Source: Paenibacillus albidus (lineage in GTDB: Bacteria > Bacillota > Bacilli > Paenibacillales > Paenibacillaceae). From it: DNA of 64,000 nt. The notes below the pieces were generated by a model that was given only the letters and a program-made list of their open reading frames with translations, was not told the origin of the DNA and searched no databases. The translations under genes and the position numbers were made by a program. The stretch is from positions 300,933 to 364,932 of the forward strand of contig NZ_BMKR01000003.1 in NCBI RefSeq assembly GCF_014644435.1, given 5' to 3'. This document shows positions 18,110 to 25,184 of this stretch, in pieces. Position 1 is the stretch's first letter, and the number at the start of each line of letters is the position of its first letter.

Positions 18110-18730
18110 TTAAGCGATGATTTGTTTCAACTGCTCCATCGAGATTCGATCCACGAATTTGCTGAATTTCTCTTTCCCTTTTGACTGCTCCTTGTAGAGA
18201 TAGATTAGCGTGGATACGACAGGTACAAGCCGTTCTTCCGTTATGCCGGAGATCAGCAGTCGGCCCACCGCGGCCTTGATTCCTTTGGGCTCTCCTCCAA
18301 CGTAAATATCGAACGTGTCTCGCATTTTAACGACGCCGATATCTTTCAGCAATGGTTCACTCGTGCCCAGCGCGCAGCCTGCGTAACCAATCTTCAATGG
18401 CGTGGGTGTCTTGATGCCGGCAATCGCTCGATTCAAGATACGCGCCGTCTCCAGGCCGGCTTCTTCCGCGCCTTTGCAGAAGTTGCAGGCAATCAGACTC
18501 TTGGTCGCAAACCCGGTCGGATACACTTCCAGACCGGCTCGCTCCAGCTCTTCCTGGATGGATGCTTTCTCATCAAGAGATACTTCCACGTAAAGCTGCT
18601 TGAAGGTGGTCATTTCAATTTTGGCGTCTGAACCTGCAACCGTACCAATCTTGGCAAGCTGCTCTGGCGTGAACAGGCTCCCCCCGACTTGAATGGCAGG
18701 CGATACCGCCAGTTTTGTCTTTTCTCCCAT
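18110..18730 (-). CDS. Half-size nitrite/sulfite reductase-fold protein
   Basis: 206 residues: one ferredoxin-like half-domain (VGGSLFTPEQLAKIGTVAG to about 65; MTTFKQLYVEVSLDEK) plus one siroheme/4Fe-4S-type domain (about 75-200). True reductases have two such pairs or are much longer. Cluster ligands: CNFC near residue 82 supplies two Cys and GYAGCALGTSEP supplies one, but the position of the fourth Cys in the usual GCxxxC is Thr here. It may bind a modified cluster, only siroheme, or neither. Short gaps place it between the YtkA-like lipoprotein (24 bp) and the glutaredoxin (15 bp). Related short proteins exist in Firmicutes; the function is not known to me. Confidence 0.8.
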   Translation of the reverse strand: MGEKTKLAVSPAIQVGGSLFTPEQLAKIGTVAGSDAKIEMTTFKQLYVEVSLDEKASIQEELERAGLEVYPTGFATKSLIACNFCKGAEEAGLETARILNRAIAGIKTPTPLKIGYAGCALGTSEPLLKDIGVVKMRDTFDIYVGGEPKGIKAAVGRLLISGITEERLVPVVSTLIYLYKEQSKGKEKFSKFVDRISMEQLKQIIA

Positions 18731-18754
18731 GATCCTTCTCCCTTTGCGCTTCCG

Positions 18755-19678
18755 TTATTTTACATTGATGACGAACGGTACGGTGAACACTTCGCCGCCC
18801 TGCTGAAATTGTCCCCAGATTTTGTACGTCCCGCTTTGCGGAAAAGAAGTCGCGAATTTCGCATCCGGTCCGGTCGCCTTCTCATCGATCGGATGGACAT
18901 GAAGATACTGATTAGCATCTTCCGAAAGAATCACGACATGACCGACCGCGCCCAAATAAGGCTGCAGGCTATCGATCCCCTTCTTCGTCTCCGCATCACG
19001 GATGTTGAAGGTCAAGGTCACGTCTTCTTTCGGCTTGGCGGCGTTCATGATCAGCTCGATTTCCTTGCCATCAACTTCTTTCACTAACTTCGCGTCAACT
19101 GCAATTGCGGCATGCTTTCCTTCCTTACCTTCTACCTTTACCCACTCGCTGAGCGTTGTATTGGCGCCGCCAGTCGGGATAAAGTCTGCAAATACCTTGT
19201 ACTCACCGCCAGCCGGGAACGAAGTGTTCACCGTAAATGTGCCGTCTCCCTTAAACTCGGGATGAATGTGGTTAAAGAACGACAAATCGTGATTGACGAT
19301 GATGAGATGAAGCAATTTCTCATGATTGACCTCATACTTATCGACCGGTTTCCCGTTTTTGTCCGTAACTCGGATGGTAAATTCCGTATCTTCGTTTGCC
19401 CTTGCAGCACCTGCGGGGAAGGCAAACGATACGTTAAGGTCCTTCGTGGCAGGTGCGGCTTCTGCGCCATGACCGCCGTGGCTGTCTCCGTGCTCCATGT
19501 TTTCCGCCTCCGTTTTCTCATTTCCTGCAGGCTTCCCGGCGTTCTTTTGCCCGCTGCTGGCTGCATGACCGGCATGGTTATTTCCGCCTGCGGGCTTCTT
19601 GTCCTCCGCTTTGCCGCATGCGGCCAATACGCTAAAAGCAAGCACCGCTGCAGCGACGAGGATGATTTTCTTCTTCAT
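18755..19678 (-). CDS. His/Met-rich YtkA-like lipoprotein of the copper operon
   Basis: 307 residues, exported and lipid-anchored: basic start MKKKIILVAAAVLAFSVL then lipobox LAAC near 21. Residues 30-75 form a low-complexity linker rich in His and Gly (NNHAGHAAS; EHGDSHGGHGAE), a likely metal-binding tail. Two YtkA-like beta domains follow, at about 80-180 (VSFAFPAGAARANEDTEFTI; HLIIVNHDLSFFNHIHPEF) and 195-305 (YLGAVGHVVILSEDANQYLH; PQSGTYKIWGQFQQGGEVFT), each with paired His residues. 21 bp after copA, so in the same transcript. A role in extracytoplasmic copper binding or delivery is inferred. Confidence 0.85.
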   Translation of the reverse strand: MKKKIILVAAAVLAFSVLAACGKAEDKKPAGGNNHAGHAASSGQKNAGKPAGNEKTEAENMEHGDSHGGHGAEAAPATKDLNVSFAFPAGAARANEDTEFTIRVTDKNGKPVDKYEVNHEKLLHLIIVNHDLSFFNHIHPEFKGDGTFTVNTSFPAGGEYKVFADFIPTGGANTTLSEWVKVEGKEGKHAAIAVDAKLVKEVDGKEIELIMNAAKPKEDVTLTFNIRDAETKKGIDSLQPYLGAVGHVVILSEDANQYLHVHPIDEKATGPDAKFATSFPQSGTYKIWGQFQQGGEVFTVPFVINVK

Positions 19679-19699
19679 GGTTCGTACGACTCCGTTTCA

Positions 19700-22156
19700 T
19701 TATAAGTTGGAGGATGCAGAGCGCACCTTGACACGCTGCAGCCGCAAAGCGTTAAGTACGACGGACACCGAACTGAGCGCCATCGCTGCTCCCGCCACCC
19801 AAGGGGCGAGAAGTCCAATCGCGGCGATTGGAATGCCGAGCGTGTTGTATCCGAGCGCCCAGAACAAATTCTGCCGGATATTCCTCATCGTTTTGCGGCT
19901 CATGTAGATCGCATCTGGAATGCTCGTCAGGTCGCCGCGCATCAGGGTGACATCCGCGGCCTCCATAGCCACGTCCGTACCGGTACCAATCGCCATGCCG
20001 ATATCTGCCATAGCCAGCGCCGGGGCATCATTGATGCCGTCGCCGACCATCGCCACCTTCTTGCCCTGCGCCTGCAACTTCTTCACTTCTTCCGCCTTGC
20101 CTTCCGGAAGCACTTCGGCGCGGACATGATCGATGCCGACTTGCCCCGCAATCGCCAGTGCGGTGCGTTCGTTGTCTCCCGTAATCATGATGACCTCAAT
20201 GCCCATTTCTTTCAGCCGCGTTACGGCTTCTTTCGATGTTTCTTTGATCGTATCAGCCACCGCGACGAGACCTGCATACGCTCCATCGACCGCGATCAGC
20301 ATCGCCGTTTTTCCTTCTTCCTCGAGCTTCGTCATCCGGTCAAGCGCCTGTTCAACCGAAACCTTATATTTCGCCATTAGCTTGCGCGTACCAGCCAGAA
20401 CCTCTCTGCCTTCGACGACGGCGCGGATCCCAAATCCCGGAATGGCCTCAAATTGTTCCGTTGCCGGAAGATCGATGCCTTTGGCTCTGATTCCGGCCAC
20501 GATCGCTTCCGCAAGCGGATGCTCGGAGTCCTTCTCGGCAGCGCCAACCAAGCGAAGAAAAGCAGGCTCCTCCATATGTGAGGCGTCAACATCCGTAAGC
20601 TCTGGCTTACCCTTGGTTACGGTGCCGGTTTTGTCGAGAATGATCACATCGATCTTGTGTGTAGATTCCAGATGCTCGCCGCCTTTGAACAATACGCCAA
20701 GCTCTGCGGCGCGGCCTGATCCGGCCATTATTGATGTTGGTGTAGCAAGCCCCAGTGCGCAAGGGCAGGCGATGACCAGGATCGCAATTCCCTTTTCCAG
20801 TGCATTTGCGAAATCGCCGGGGGTAACCCAGAAGTACCAGACAACAAACGCGGCAACCGCGATTCCTACGACGATGGGCACGAAGATGCCGGAAATCACA
20901 TCTGCTACCCGTTGAATAGGTGCTTTCGAGCCCTGTGCCTCTTCCACGACTTTAATGATTTGGGCAAGCGCAGTTTCCTTGCCGACCTTTGTCGCTTTCA
21001 ATCTCAATCTGCCGTTTTTGTTGACTGTAGCGCCAATGACGGTATCTCCGGCTTTCTTATCAACTGGAATGCTCTCGCCGGTCAGCATCGATTCATCAAC
21101 CGATGAGCTGCCTTCGAGCACTTCCCCATCCACCGGGATCTTCTCGCCGGGCTTAACCACCAAGATGTCGCCAGCAAGCACGTCTTCGACCGGAATCGTC
21201 AATTCCTGTCCGTCCCGAATTACAAGAGCCGTTTTCGCCTGAAGGCCCATCAGCGTCTTGATGGCTTCAGATGTGCGGCCTTTGGCCAGCGATTCAAACA
21301 GCTTTCCGAGAATGACCAGGGTGATGAGGACCGCACTCGTTTCGTAGTACATCGAGGGACCGTGATGAGCCATGCTGCCCATCGAAGCCCATTCAATCGT
21401 TAAGTATACGCTGTAAAAGTAAGCAGCAGATGTGCCGAGCGAGACGAGTACGTCCATATTCGCGCTTTTGTTCCGCAGCGCTTTGAAGGCGCCCACGTAG
21501 AACTGCTTGCCAATGTAAAATTGAACCGGTGTTGCCATTGCCAGCTGAAACCATGGATTCATGAATAGATCCGGCATCCAGATCCAGGATAAGAACGAGA
21601 AATGACTGACCATAGACCAGAGCAGCGGCAGGGAAAGTACGGCTGAGATGAGCAATTTGCGCTTTTGTTGCGAAATGGCTTTCACGCGATATTCCGAAGG
21701 ATCGGCTTCGTCATGCTTCGCAATCGCTTTATAGCCAATCTTCGCCACGCGCTGTTGCATGTCGGCGATGGATACATCCGCCGCGTTAAATTCGACCCGT
21801 GCGGTTTCCATCGCAAAGTTAACGGAAGCGTTCGTTACGCCGGGCAATTTGTCGAGAACTTTTTCGATCTTATTTGCGCAAGCCGCGCATGTCATGCCTT
21901 CCAATTTGAAATTGACCACTTCTTTTGCCGTGCCGTAGCCAAGTTTTTTGATGGTTTCTTCCAACCGCTGGACATCGACCTTCGCCGGGTCATACGTTAC
22001 GCTTGCTTTTTCCAAAGCGAAGTTTACGTTCGCGCTTGCCACGCCTTCGAGTTTGCCAAGTCCCTTCTCAATCTTATTCGCGCAGGCGGCACATGTCATG
22101 CCCGTGAGCTGCAAGGTCGTTTGATTGCTCTGGTCTGCTGCGATTGCTGTTGCCAT
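19700..22156 (-). CDS. copA: Copper-exporting P1B-type ATPase CopA
   Basis: Cu(I) efflux ATPase of the cytoplasmic membrane, 818 residues. Two N-terminal heavy-metal domains each carry [13 protein letters not shown] (Cys pairs near residues 21 and 89). The transmembrane metal site is CPCALG near 473. The actuator TGES is near 320, the phosphorylated Asp is in DKTGTVTKG near 510, and the hinge [11 protein letters not shown] is near 705. 32 bp downstream of copZ and under a promoter with two CsoR-type boxes. Length and domain order match Bacillus CopA (about 800 residues). Confidence 0.97.
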   Translation of the reverse strand: MATAIAADQSNQTTLQLTGMTCAACANKIEKGLGKLEGVASANVNFALEKASVTYDPAKVDVQRLEETIKKLGYGTAKEVVNFKLEGMTCAACANKIEKVLDKLPGVTNASVNFAMETARVEFNAADVSIADMQQRVAKIGYKAIAKHDEADPSEYRVKAISQQKRKLLISAVLSLPLLWSMVSHFSFLSWIWMPDLFMNPWFQLAMATPVQFYIGKQFYVGAFKALRNKSANMDVLVSLGTSAAYFYSVYLTIEWASMGSMAHHGPSMYYETSAVLITLVILGKLFESLAKGRTSEAIKTLMGLQAKTALVIRDGQELTIPVEDVLAGDILVVKPGEKIPVDGEVLEGSSSVDESMLTGESIPVDKKAGDTVIGATVNKNGRLRLKATKVGKETALAQIIKVVEEAQGSKAPIQRVADVISGIFVPIVVGIAVAAFVVWYFWVTPGDFANALEKGIAILVIACPCALGLATPTSIMAGSGRAAELGVLFKGGEHLESTHKIDVIILDKTGTVTKGKPELTDVDASHMEEPAFLRLVGAAEKDSEHPLAEAIVAGIRAKGIDLPATEQFEAIPGFGIRAVVEGREVLAGTRKLMAKYKVSVEQALDRMTKLEEEGKTAMLIAVDGAYAGLVAVADTIKETSKEAVTRLKEMGIEVIMITGDNERTALAIAGQVGIDHVRAEVLPEGKAEEVKKLQAQGKKVAMVGDGINDAPALAMADIGMAIGTGTDVAMEAADVTLMRGDLTSIPDAIYMSRKTMRNIRQNLFWALGYNTLGIPIAAIGLLAPWVAGAAMALSSVSVVLNALRLQRVKVRSASSNL

Positions 22157-22188
22157 TGGTGTTCACTCCTTATCTCGCCTGGGGTTGA

Positions 22189-22389
22189 TTAAACAACGTC
22201 GTATCCTTGCTCCTCAATCGCTTCTTTAACAGTCTCGATGGAAACCTGATTTTCCTCATACTCGACGTCCACCGTGCCGCTTGCCAAATTCACTTTGCCG
22301 GCTGCTCCGATTTCTTTCAGTGCGCCTTCAATGGAGATTACGCAATGCTGGCAGCTCATACCTTCAACTTGCAATGTTTGTTTGATCAT
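22189..22389 (-). CDS. copZ: Copper chaperone CopZ
   Basis: 66-residue heavy-metal-associated domain: MIKQTLQVEGMSCQHCVISI with the Cu(I)-binding MxCxxC motif at residues 11-16, ending GYDVV. The start given, ATG at 22389, has AAAGGAG nine bases upstream. The same frame is open to an ATG at 22536 that also has an AAGGAG site, which would give a 115-residue form with a CsoR-like N-terminal piece (see the entry at 22393). 32 bp before copA. It hands Cu(I) to CopA in the cytoplasm. Confidence 0.93.
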   Translation of the reverse strand: MIKQTLQVEGMSCQHCVISIEGALKEIGAAGKVNLASGTVDVEYEENQVSIETVKEAIEEQGYDVV

Positions 22390-22392
22390 GTT

Positions 22393-22536
22393 CACTCGCT
22401 CCTTTATCGGATTAATTTGTTCTTGGTTTCTAATCTGACCTTCAATTCGATTCAGCCGGAGTGCAATAGCCAATTTCTCTTTCCCGATTAAGTAGCTACC
22501 GGTTTGAGGTGATGCCTTGGACTCCTTCATGTTCAT
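22393..22536 (-). pseudogene. CsoR-like N-terminal fragment in frame with copZ
   Basis: About 48 codons from ATG 22536 (site AAGGAG) read LRLNRIEGQIRN, closely matching NRLNRIEGQVRG of the CsoR encoded 500 bp upstream, then lose similarity and run without a stop into the copZ start codon. It looks like the remains of a csoR gene, or a fusion that makes a longer copZ product. It lies within the copZA leader. Confidence 0.65.
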
Positions 22537-22559
22537 TTCGGAACGATCTCCTTATTTTT

Positions 22560-22619
22560 AGCATACCCCTCTACCGTATATTAAGTCAATGTATTTTTAC
22601 AGTACCCCCGTACCCTATA
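22560..22619 (-). promoter_or_regulatory. copZA promoter with two CsoR boxes
   Basis: On the minus strand: -35 TTGACT (22589-22584), 18-bp spacer, -10 TATGCT (22565-22560). The box ATACGGTAGAGGGGTAT (22579-22563) fills the spacer; a second box TATAGGGTACGGGGGTAC (22619-22602) lies just upstream of the -35. Both match the CsoR operator pattern of a G-run flanked by TATA-like arms. Confidence 0.85.
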
Positions 22620-22631
22620 ATGATAAGGATA

Positions 22632-22651
22632 TAAAAAGCAGCATTGCTGCT
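22632..22651 (-). terminator. Intrinsic terminator of csoR
   Basis: AGCAGC and GCTGCT with a 3-base loop, followed on the minus strand by five T, 20 bp after the csoR stop. Confidence 0.75.
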
Positions 22652-22671
22652 GCTTGAACGCGGTCCGACCG

Positions 22672-23022
22672 TTACTTCATCAGTTTATTGATCGTCGTCA
22701 TTAATTCCGATAATACTTCCGTATCCCCTTCTTGAATCCGTTCGATGACGCAACTTTTCATATGATATTCAAGCAGCAGCTTCCCGACACCGTTCAATGA
22801 AGCTTGCACCGAAGCGATCTGATTCAAAACATCGTCACAGTAAATATCTTTCTCAATCATGCCTTTAATGCCGCGAACCTGTCCCTCGATTCGATTCAAT
22901 CGGTTGAGCAGACCACTCTTGGCTTTATCGGAATGATGGCTCTTGCGCTCACCTTCTCCATGGGTGCAGGAGCCCGGATCTTGCTCTATCGCTTGTTTCA
23001 TGAGTATCGTTTCTTCGCTCAT
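22672..23022 (-). CDS. csoR: Copper-sensing repressor CsoR
   Basis: 116 residues, all-helical DUF156 family. The motif LLNRLNRIEGQVRGIKGMIE near residue 40 is typical. The Cu(I) ligands C-H-C are present: Cys in IYCDDVLNQ (about 65) and His and Cys in YHMKSCVIE (about 90-94), which separates it from CstR (no His) and RcnR types. A His-containing N-terminal extension (SCTHGEGERKSHHSDK) is present. Its own promoter carries a CsoR box, so autorepression is expected. Site AAAGGAGG before the ATG. Confidence 0.95.
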   Translation of the reverse strand: MSEETILMKQAIEQDPGSCTHGEGERKSHHSDKAKSGLLNRLNRIEGQVRGIKGMIEKDIYCDDVLNQIASVQASLNGVGKLLLEYHMKSCVIERIQEGDTEVLSELMTTINKLMK

Positions 23023-23043
23023 CGGAATCCCTCCTTTCTTATC

Positions 23044-23072
23044 AGTATAGCATACCCCTCATCCCTATACAA
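23044..23072 (-). promoter_or_regulatory. csoR promoter with CsoR box
   Basis: On the minus strand: -35 TTGTAT (23072-23067), 17-bp spacer, -10 TATACT (23049-23044), with the box TATAGGGATGAGGGGTATG at 23069-23051 covering the spacer. Confidence 0.8.
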
Positions 23073-23178
23073 AATATATAATATAAGTTTGTTAATTCGA
23101 TGGGCTCCAGTCAACTACGATGATTTGGCTCTGGGCCCGATTCTTGGATTACATGGCTGCCGTGTTGCTTTCTTCACC

Positions 23179-24594
23179 CTACTTAGGCGAACGGATAAAC
23201 AAAAACGCTAGAACTGCACCTGCAAAAGCGACGATACCGGACCACAAAAACGCTTGTTGAAAGCCTTCGTTTAGCGCGGCGACCGGATCAACACCGGTTT
23301 GGGAAGCAGTTGTTGAGCCCGCAATCGCAACCATGATGGCCAAACTGATAGCTGATCCAATCTGGTAGCTCGTATTGGCGAGACCCGATGCAAGCCCTGC
23401 TTCTTCAGGTTTAGCCCCCGACATGGCGGACATCGTAGCCGGAATATAGGCAAGCGACATGCCAAGCGCACCAAGCAAGGAAGCTGGAAGCACGTTGGCG
23501 ATGAAGTTCCCGTCAACCGGCGTATTGCCAGCGAACAGCAGCATCGAACCTCCGAGTGCAATCAATCCAATGACCAGGTTTGCTTTTATCCCGAATTTTC
23601 CGATTAATTTACCGGTAATCAAAATCATGAAGATAGCAATTAGAATCGTCATCGGCAGCAAGCCGACTCCGCCGGCGAAAGCAGAAAACTTTAGCACTTG
23701 CTGCATATAGAGATTGAGGAAATACCACAGCGGAATCCAACCACTGGCCAGCATAATGAGCGCGATATTGCCTGCAGCCAGATTGGATGCTTTAAAAATC
23801 TTCAGTGGAACAAGCGGCTCTTTTTTAGTTGCCTGAACGATCAGGAACAGGATAAATAACACGACTCCTGAAATAAGAGTCCACAACGTGGACGGCGCTC
23901 CCCATCCATTGTGTTCTGCAGTAACAATGCCATATACCACCAGCACCAAGGCCGCTGTGACGAAGATGGAACCAATCACATCAATGCTGCCTTTTCTTCG
24001 CATTCCCTTGGCCAAAAGTCCAGGAGACAGGAGCAACGCAATAATACCAACGGGTATGTTAATGAGAAAGGTCCACTGCCAGCTTAGCCACTCGGTAATG
24101 ACCCCACCGAGAAACACACCGGCCGAACCGCCGGCAGCAGCTGATGCGCCCCAAAAACCTAATGCTTTCCCTAATTCTTTGGGGTTGCCGCCGAAGAGCA
24201 TCATGACAATCGTTAACGCGGATGGGGCTATTAATGCGGCACCGAATCCTTGCAGGGCGCGGCCAACATTAAGCGCTTCCTCGTTCCAAGCGAGTCCTGC
24301 CAGCAAGGATGCTAACGTTAGAATGGAGAATCCCCACATGAATATACGCCGTTGACCAAATAGATCGGACAATCGACCACCAAGTAACAATAACCCGCCA
24401 AAGAAAATGACATACGCGTTGAACACCCATTGTAAACTTGCTTGTGTATAGCCGAGCGCTTCTTTGATGGCTGGCAGTGCAACGCCGATAATGGATGTGT
24501 CCATGATCACTATAAAATTGGCAAGACAAAGTAAGGCCAGCGCCATCCAGCGCTTGGGATCTGCTTGCGGTAAAGTCTGTGCTTGATTTTTCAT
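23179..24594 (-). CDS. MFS transporter (DHA2/EmrB-QacA type) under a CsoR-type promoter
   Basis: 471 residues, polytopic. The start is the ATG at 24594 with AAGGAGGAGG upstream (MKNQAQTLPQADPKRW); the frame is open to 24744 but that part overlaps the promoter. Family signs: FIVIMDTSIIGVALPAIKEA (motif D1 region, about 23-42), GGRLSDLFGQRR near 75 (motif A) and GGSAGVFLGGVITEWLSWQW near 158 (motif C and following). The count of membrane segments suggests the 14-helix class. A textbook CsoR box lies in its promoter, so it belongs to the copper response. Possible roles are copper or copper-chelate efflux; the drug-efflux annotation that similarity gives may be misleading. Confidence 0.88.
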   Translation of the reverse strand: MKNQAQTLPQADPKRWMALALLCLANFIVIMDTSIIGVALPAIKEALGYTQASLQWVFNAYVIFFGGLLLLGGRLSDLFGQRRIFMWGFSILTLASLLAGLAWNEEALNVGRALQGFGAALIAPSALTIVMMLFGGNPKELGKALGFWGASAAAGGSAGVFLGGVITEWLSWQWTFLINIPVGIIALLLSPGLLAKGMRRKGSIDVIGSIFVTAALVLVVYGIVTAEHNGWGAPSTLWTLISGVVLFILFLIVQATKKEPLVPLKIFKASNLAAGNIALIMLASGWIPLWYFLNLYMQQVLKFSAFAGGVGLLPMTILIAIFMILITGKLIGKFGIKANLVIGLIALGGSMLLFAGNTPVDGNFIANVLPASLLGALGMSLAYIPATMSAMSGAKPEEAGLASGLANTSYQIGSAISLAIMVAIAGSTTASQTGVDPVAALNEGFQQAFLWSGIVAFAGAVLAFLFIRSPK

Positions 24595-24652
24595 AATTTT
24601 TTTCCTCCTCCTTATCAACCGATTATTTAAATTTTTTTGTGTCGACATGAAT

Positions 24653-24681
24653 ATAGTATAGCCCCCTACCCTATACGTCAA
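24653..24681 (-). promoter_or_regulatory. MFS gene promoter with CsoR box
   Basis: On the minus strand: -35 TTGACG (24681-24676) and -10 TACTAT (24658-24653, 17-bp spacer) or TATACT (24660-24655, 15-bp). The near-perfect palindrome TATAGGGTAGGGGGCTATA (24675-24657) fills the spacer. It is about 60 bp before the MFS start. The rest of the space up to 24860 shows nothing recognisable. Confidence 0.85.
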
Positions 24682-24860
24682 GAAAAATTTGTCATACTCT
24701 CCTCTGTTGCTGAAGAATTTAATGCTCGTTACATAAATCTCCAATTTAACCCATGCGTTTGCACTTGGTGACAGCGACGCTGGTATTCCCCCCCTTCGTT
24801 CCTTTTGCTTTTTGGCAGAATCTTCAGTTCAAGATATATAGGCTTCTCTCCCAAAATACA

Positions 24861-24911
24861 AATAGGGGGTGTCCCGGCAGCCATTTCCCGGCTGTTGGAA
24901 CCCCCCCTATT
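24861..24911 (-). terminator. Long hairpin after the small membrane-protein gene
   Basis: AATAGGGGG near the right end of the minus-strand reading pairs with CCCCCTATT, with an inner CAGCCGGGAAATGGCTG stem. The T-run is weak (TTTGTATTTT). Placed 18 bp after the stop of the gene at 24929. Confidence 0.65.
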
Positions 24912-24928
24912 GCAGGCTGTATAATCTA

Positions 24929-25114
24929 TTAACGGCGGTGATTGGTGAAACGTCTGTACATGATCAAAGCGGCAATGACCATAGCGACTACAGCAACGCT
25001 GCTTGCTGAATCAGGTGTCATACCAAACAAGATGCACAGGTTGGTGACCAAGCTTCTCGTTAGCAGCGCGACCGCAATCAGCATTATCGGTCGCCAAATG
25101 TTATATCCTCTCAT
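24929..25114 (-). CDS. Small membrane protein, unknown function
   Basis: 61 residues from the ATG at 25114; a GTG at 25126 in the same frame is closer to the AGGAG site and would add 4. Two hydrophobic stretches (PIMLIAVALLTRSLVTNLCI and SVAVVAMVIAALIMY) flank a short polar turn, and the end is basic (RRFTNHRR). It has its own extended -10 promoter and a hairpin after it, so it appears to be a real single gene. No family recognised. Confidence 0.6.
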   Translation of the reverse strand: MRGYNIWRPIMLIAVALLTRSLVTNLCILFGMTPDSASSVAVVAMVIAALIMYRRFTNHRR

Positions 25115-25153
25115 CCCCTGCAACACTCCTGACCCTTACACTATTTACATGCC

Positions 25154-25162
25154 ATTATACCA
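25154..25162 (-). promoter_or_regulatory. Extended -10 promoter of the small membrane-protein gene
   Basis: On the minus strand TGGTATAAT, an extended -10, lies 40 bp before the ATG at 25114. It sits just past the stop of the GH3 gene. Confidence 0.55.
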
Positions 25163-25184
25163 TATAGAAACTAGCCGCCAATCA

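Noticed and set aside
22804..23211. 135-codon plus-strand frame overlapping csoR
   Set aside because: Antisense to csoR and its promoter; no ribosome site or similarity.
24595..24744. 50-residue N-terminal extension of the copper-linked MFS protein
   Set aside because: It would translate through the -35/-10 region and CsoR box; the ATG at 24594 has a strong AAGGAGGAGG site.
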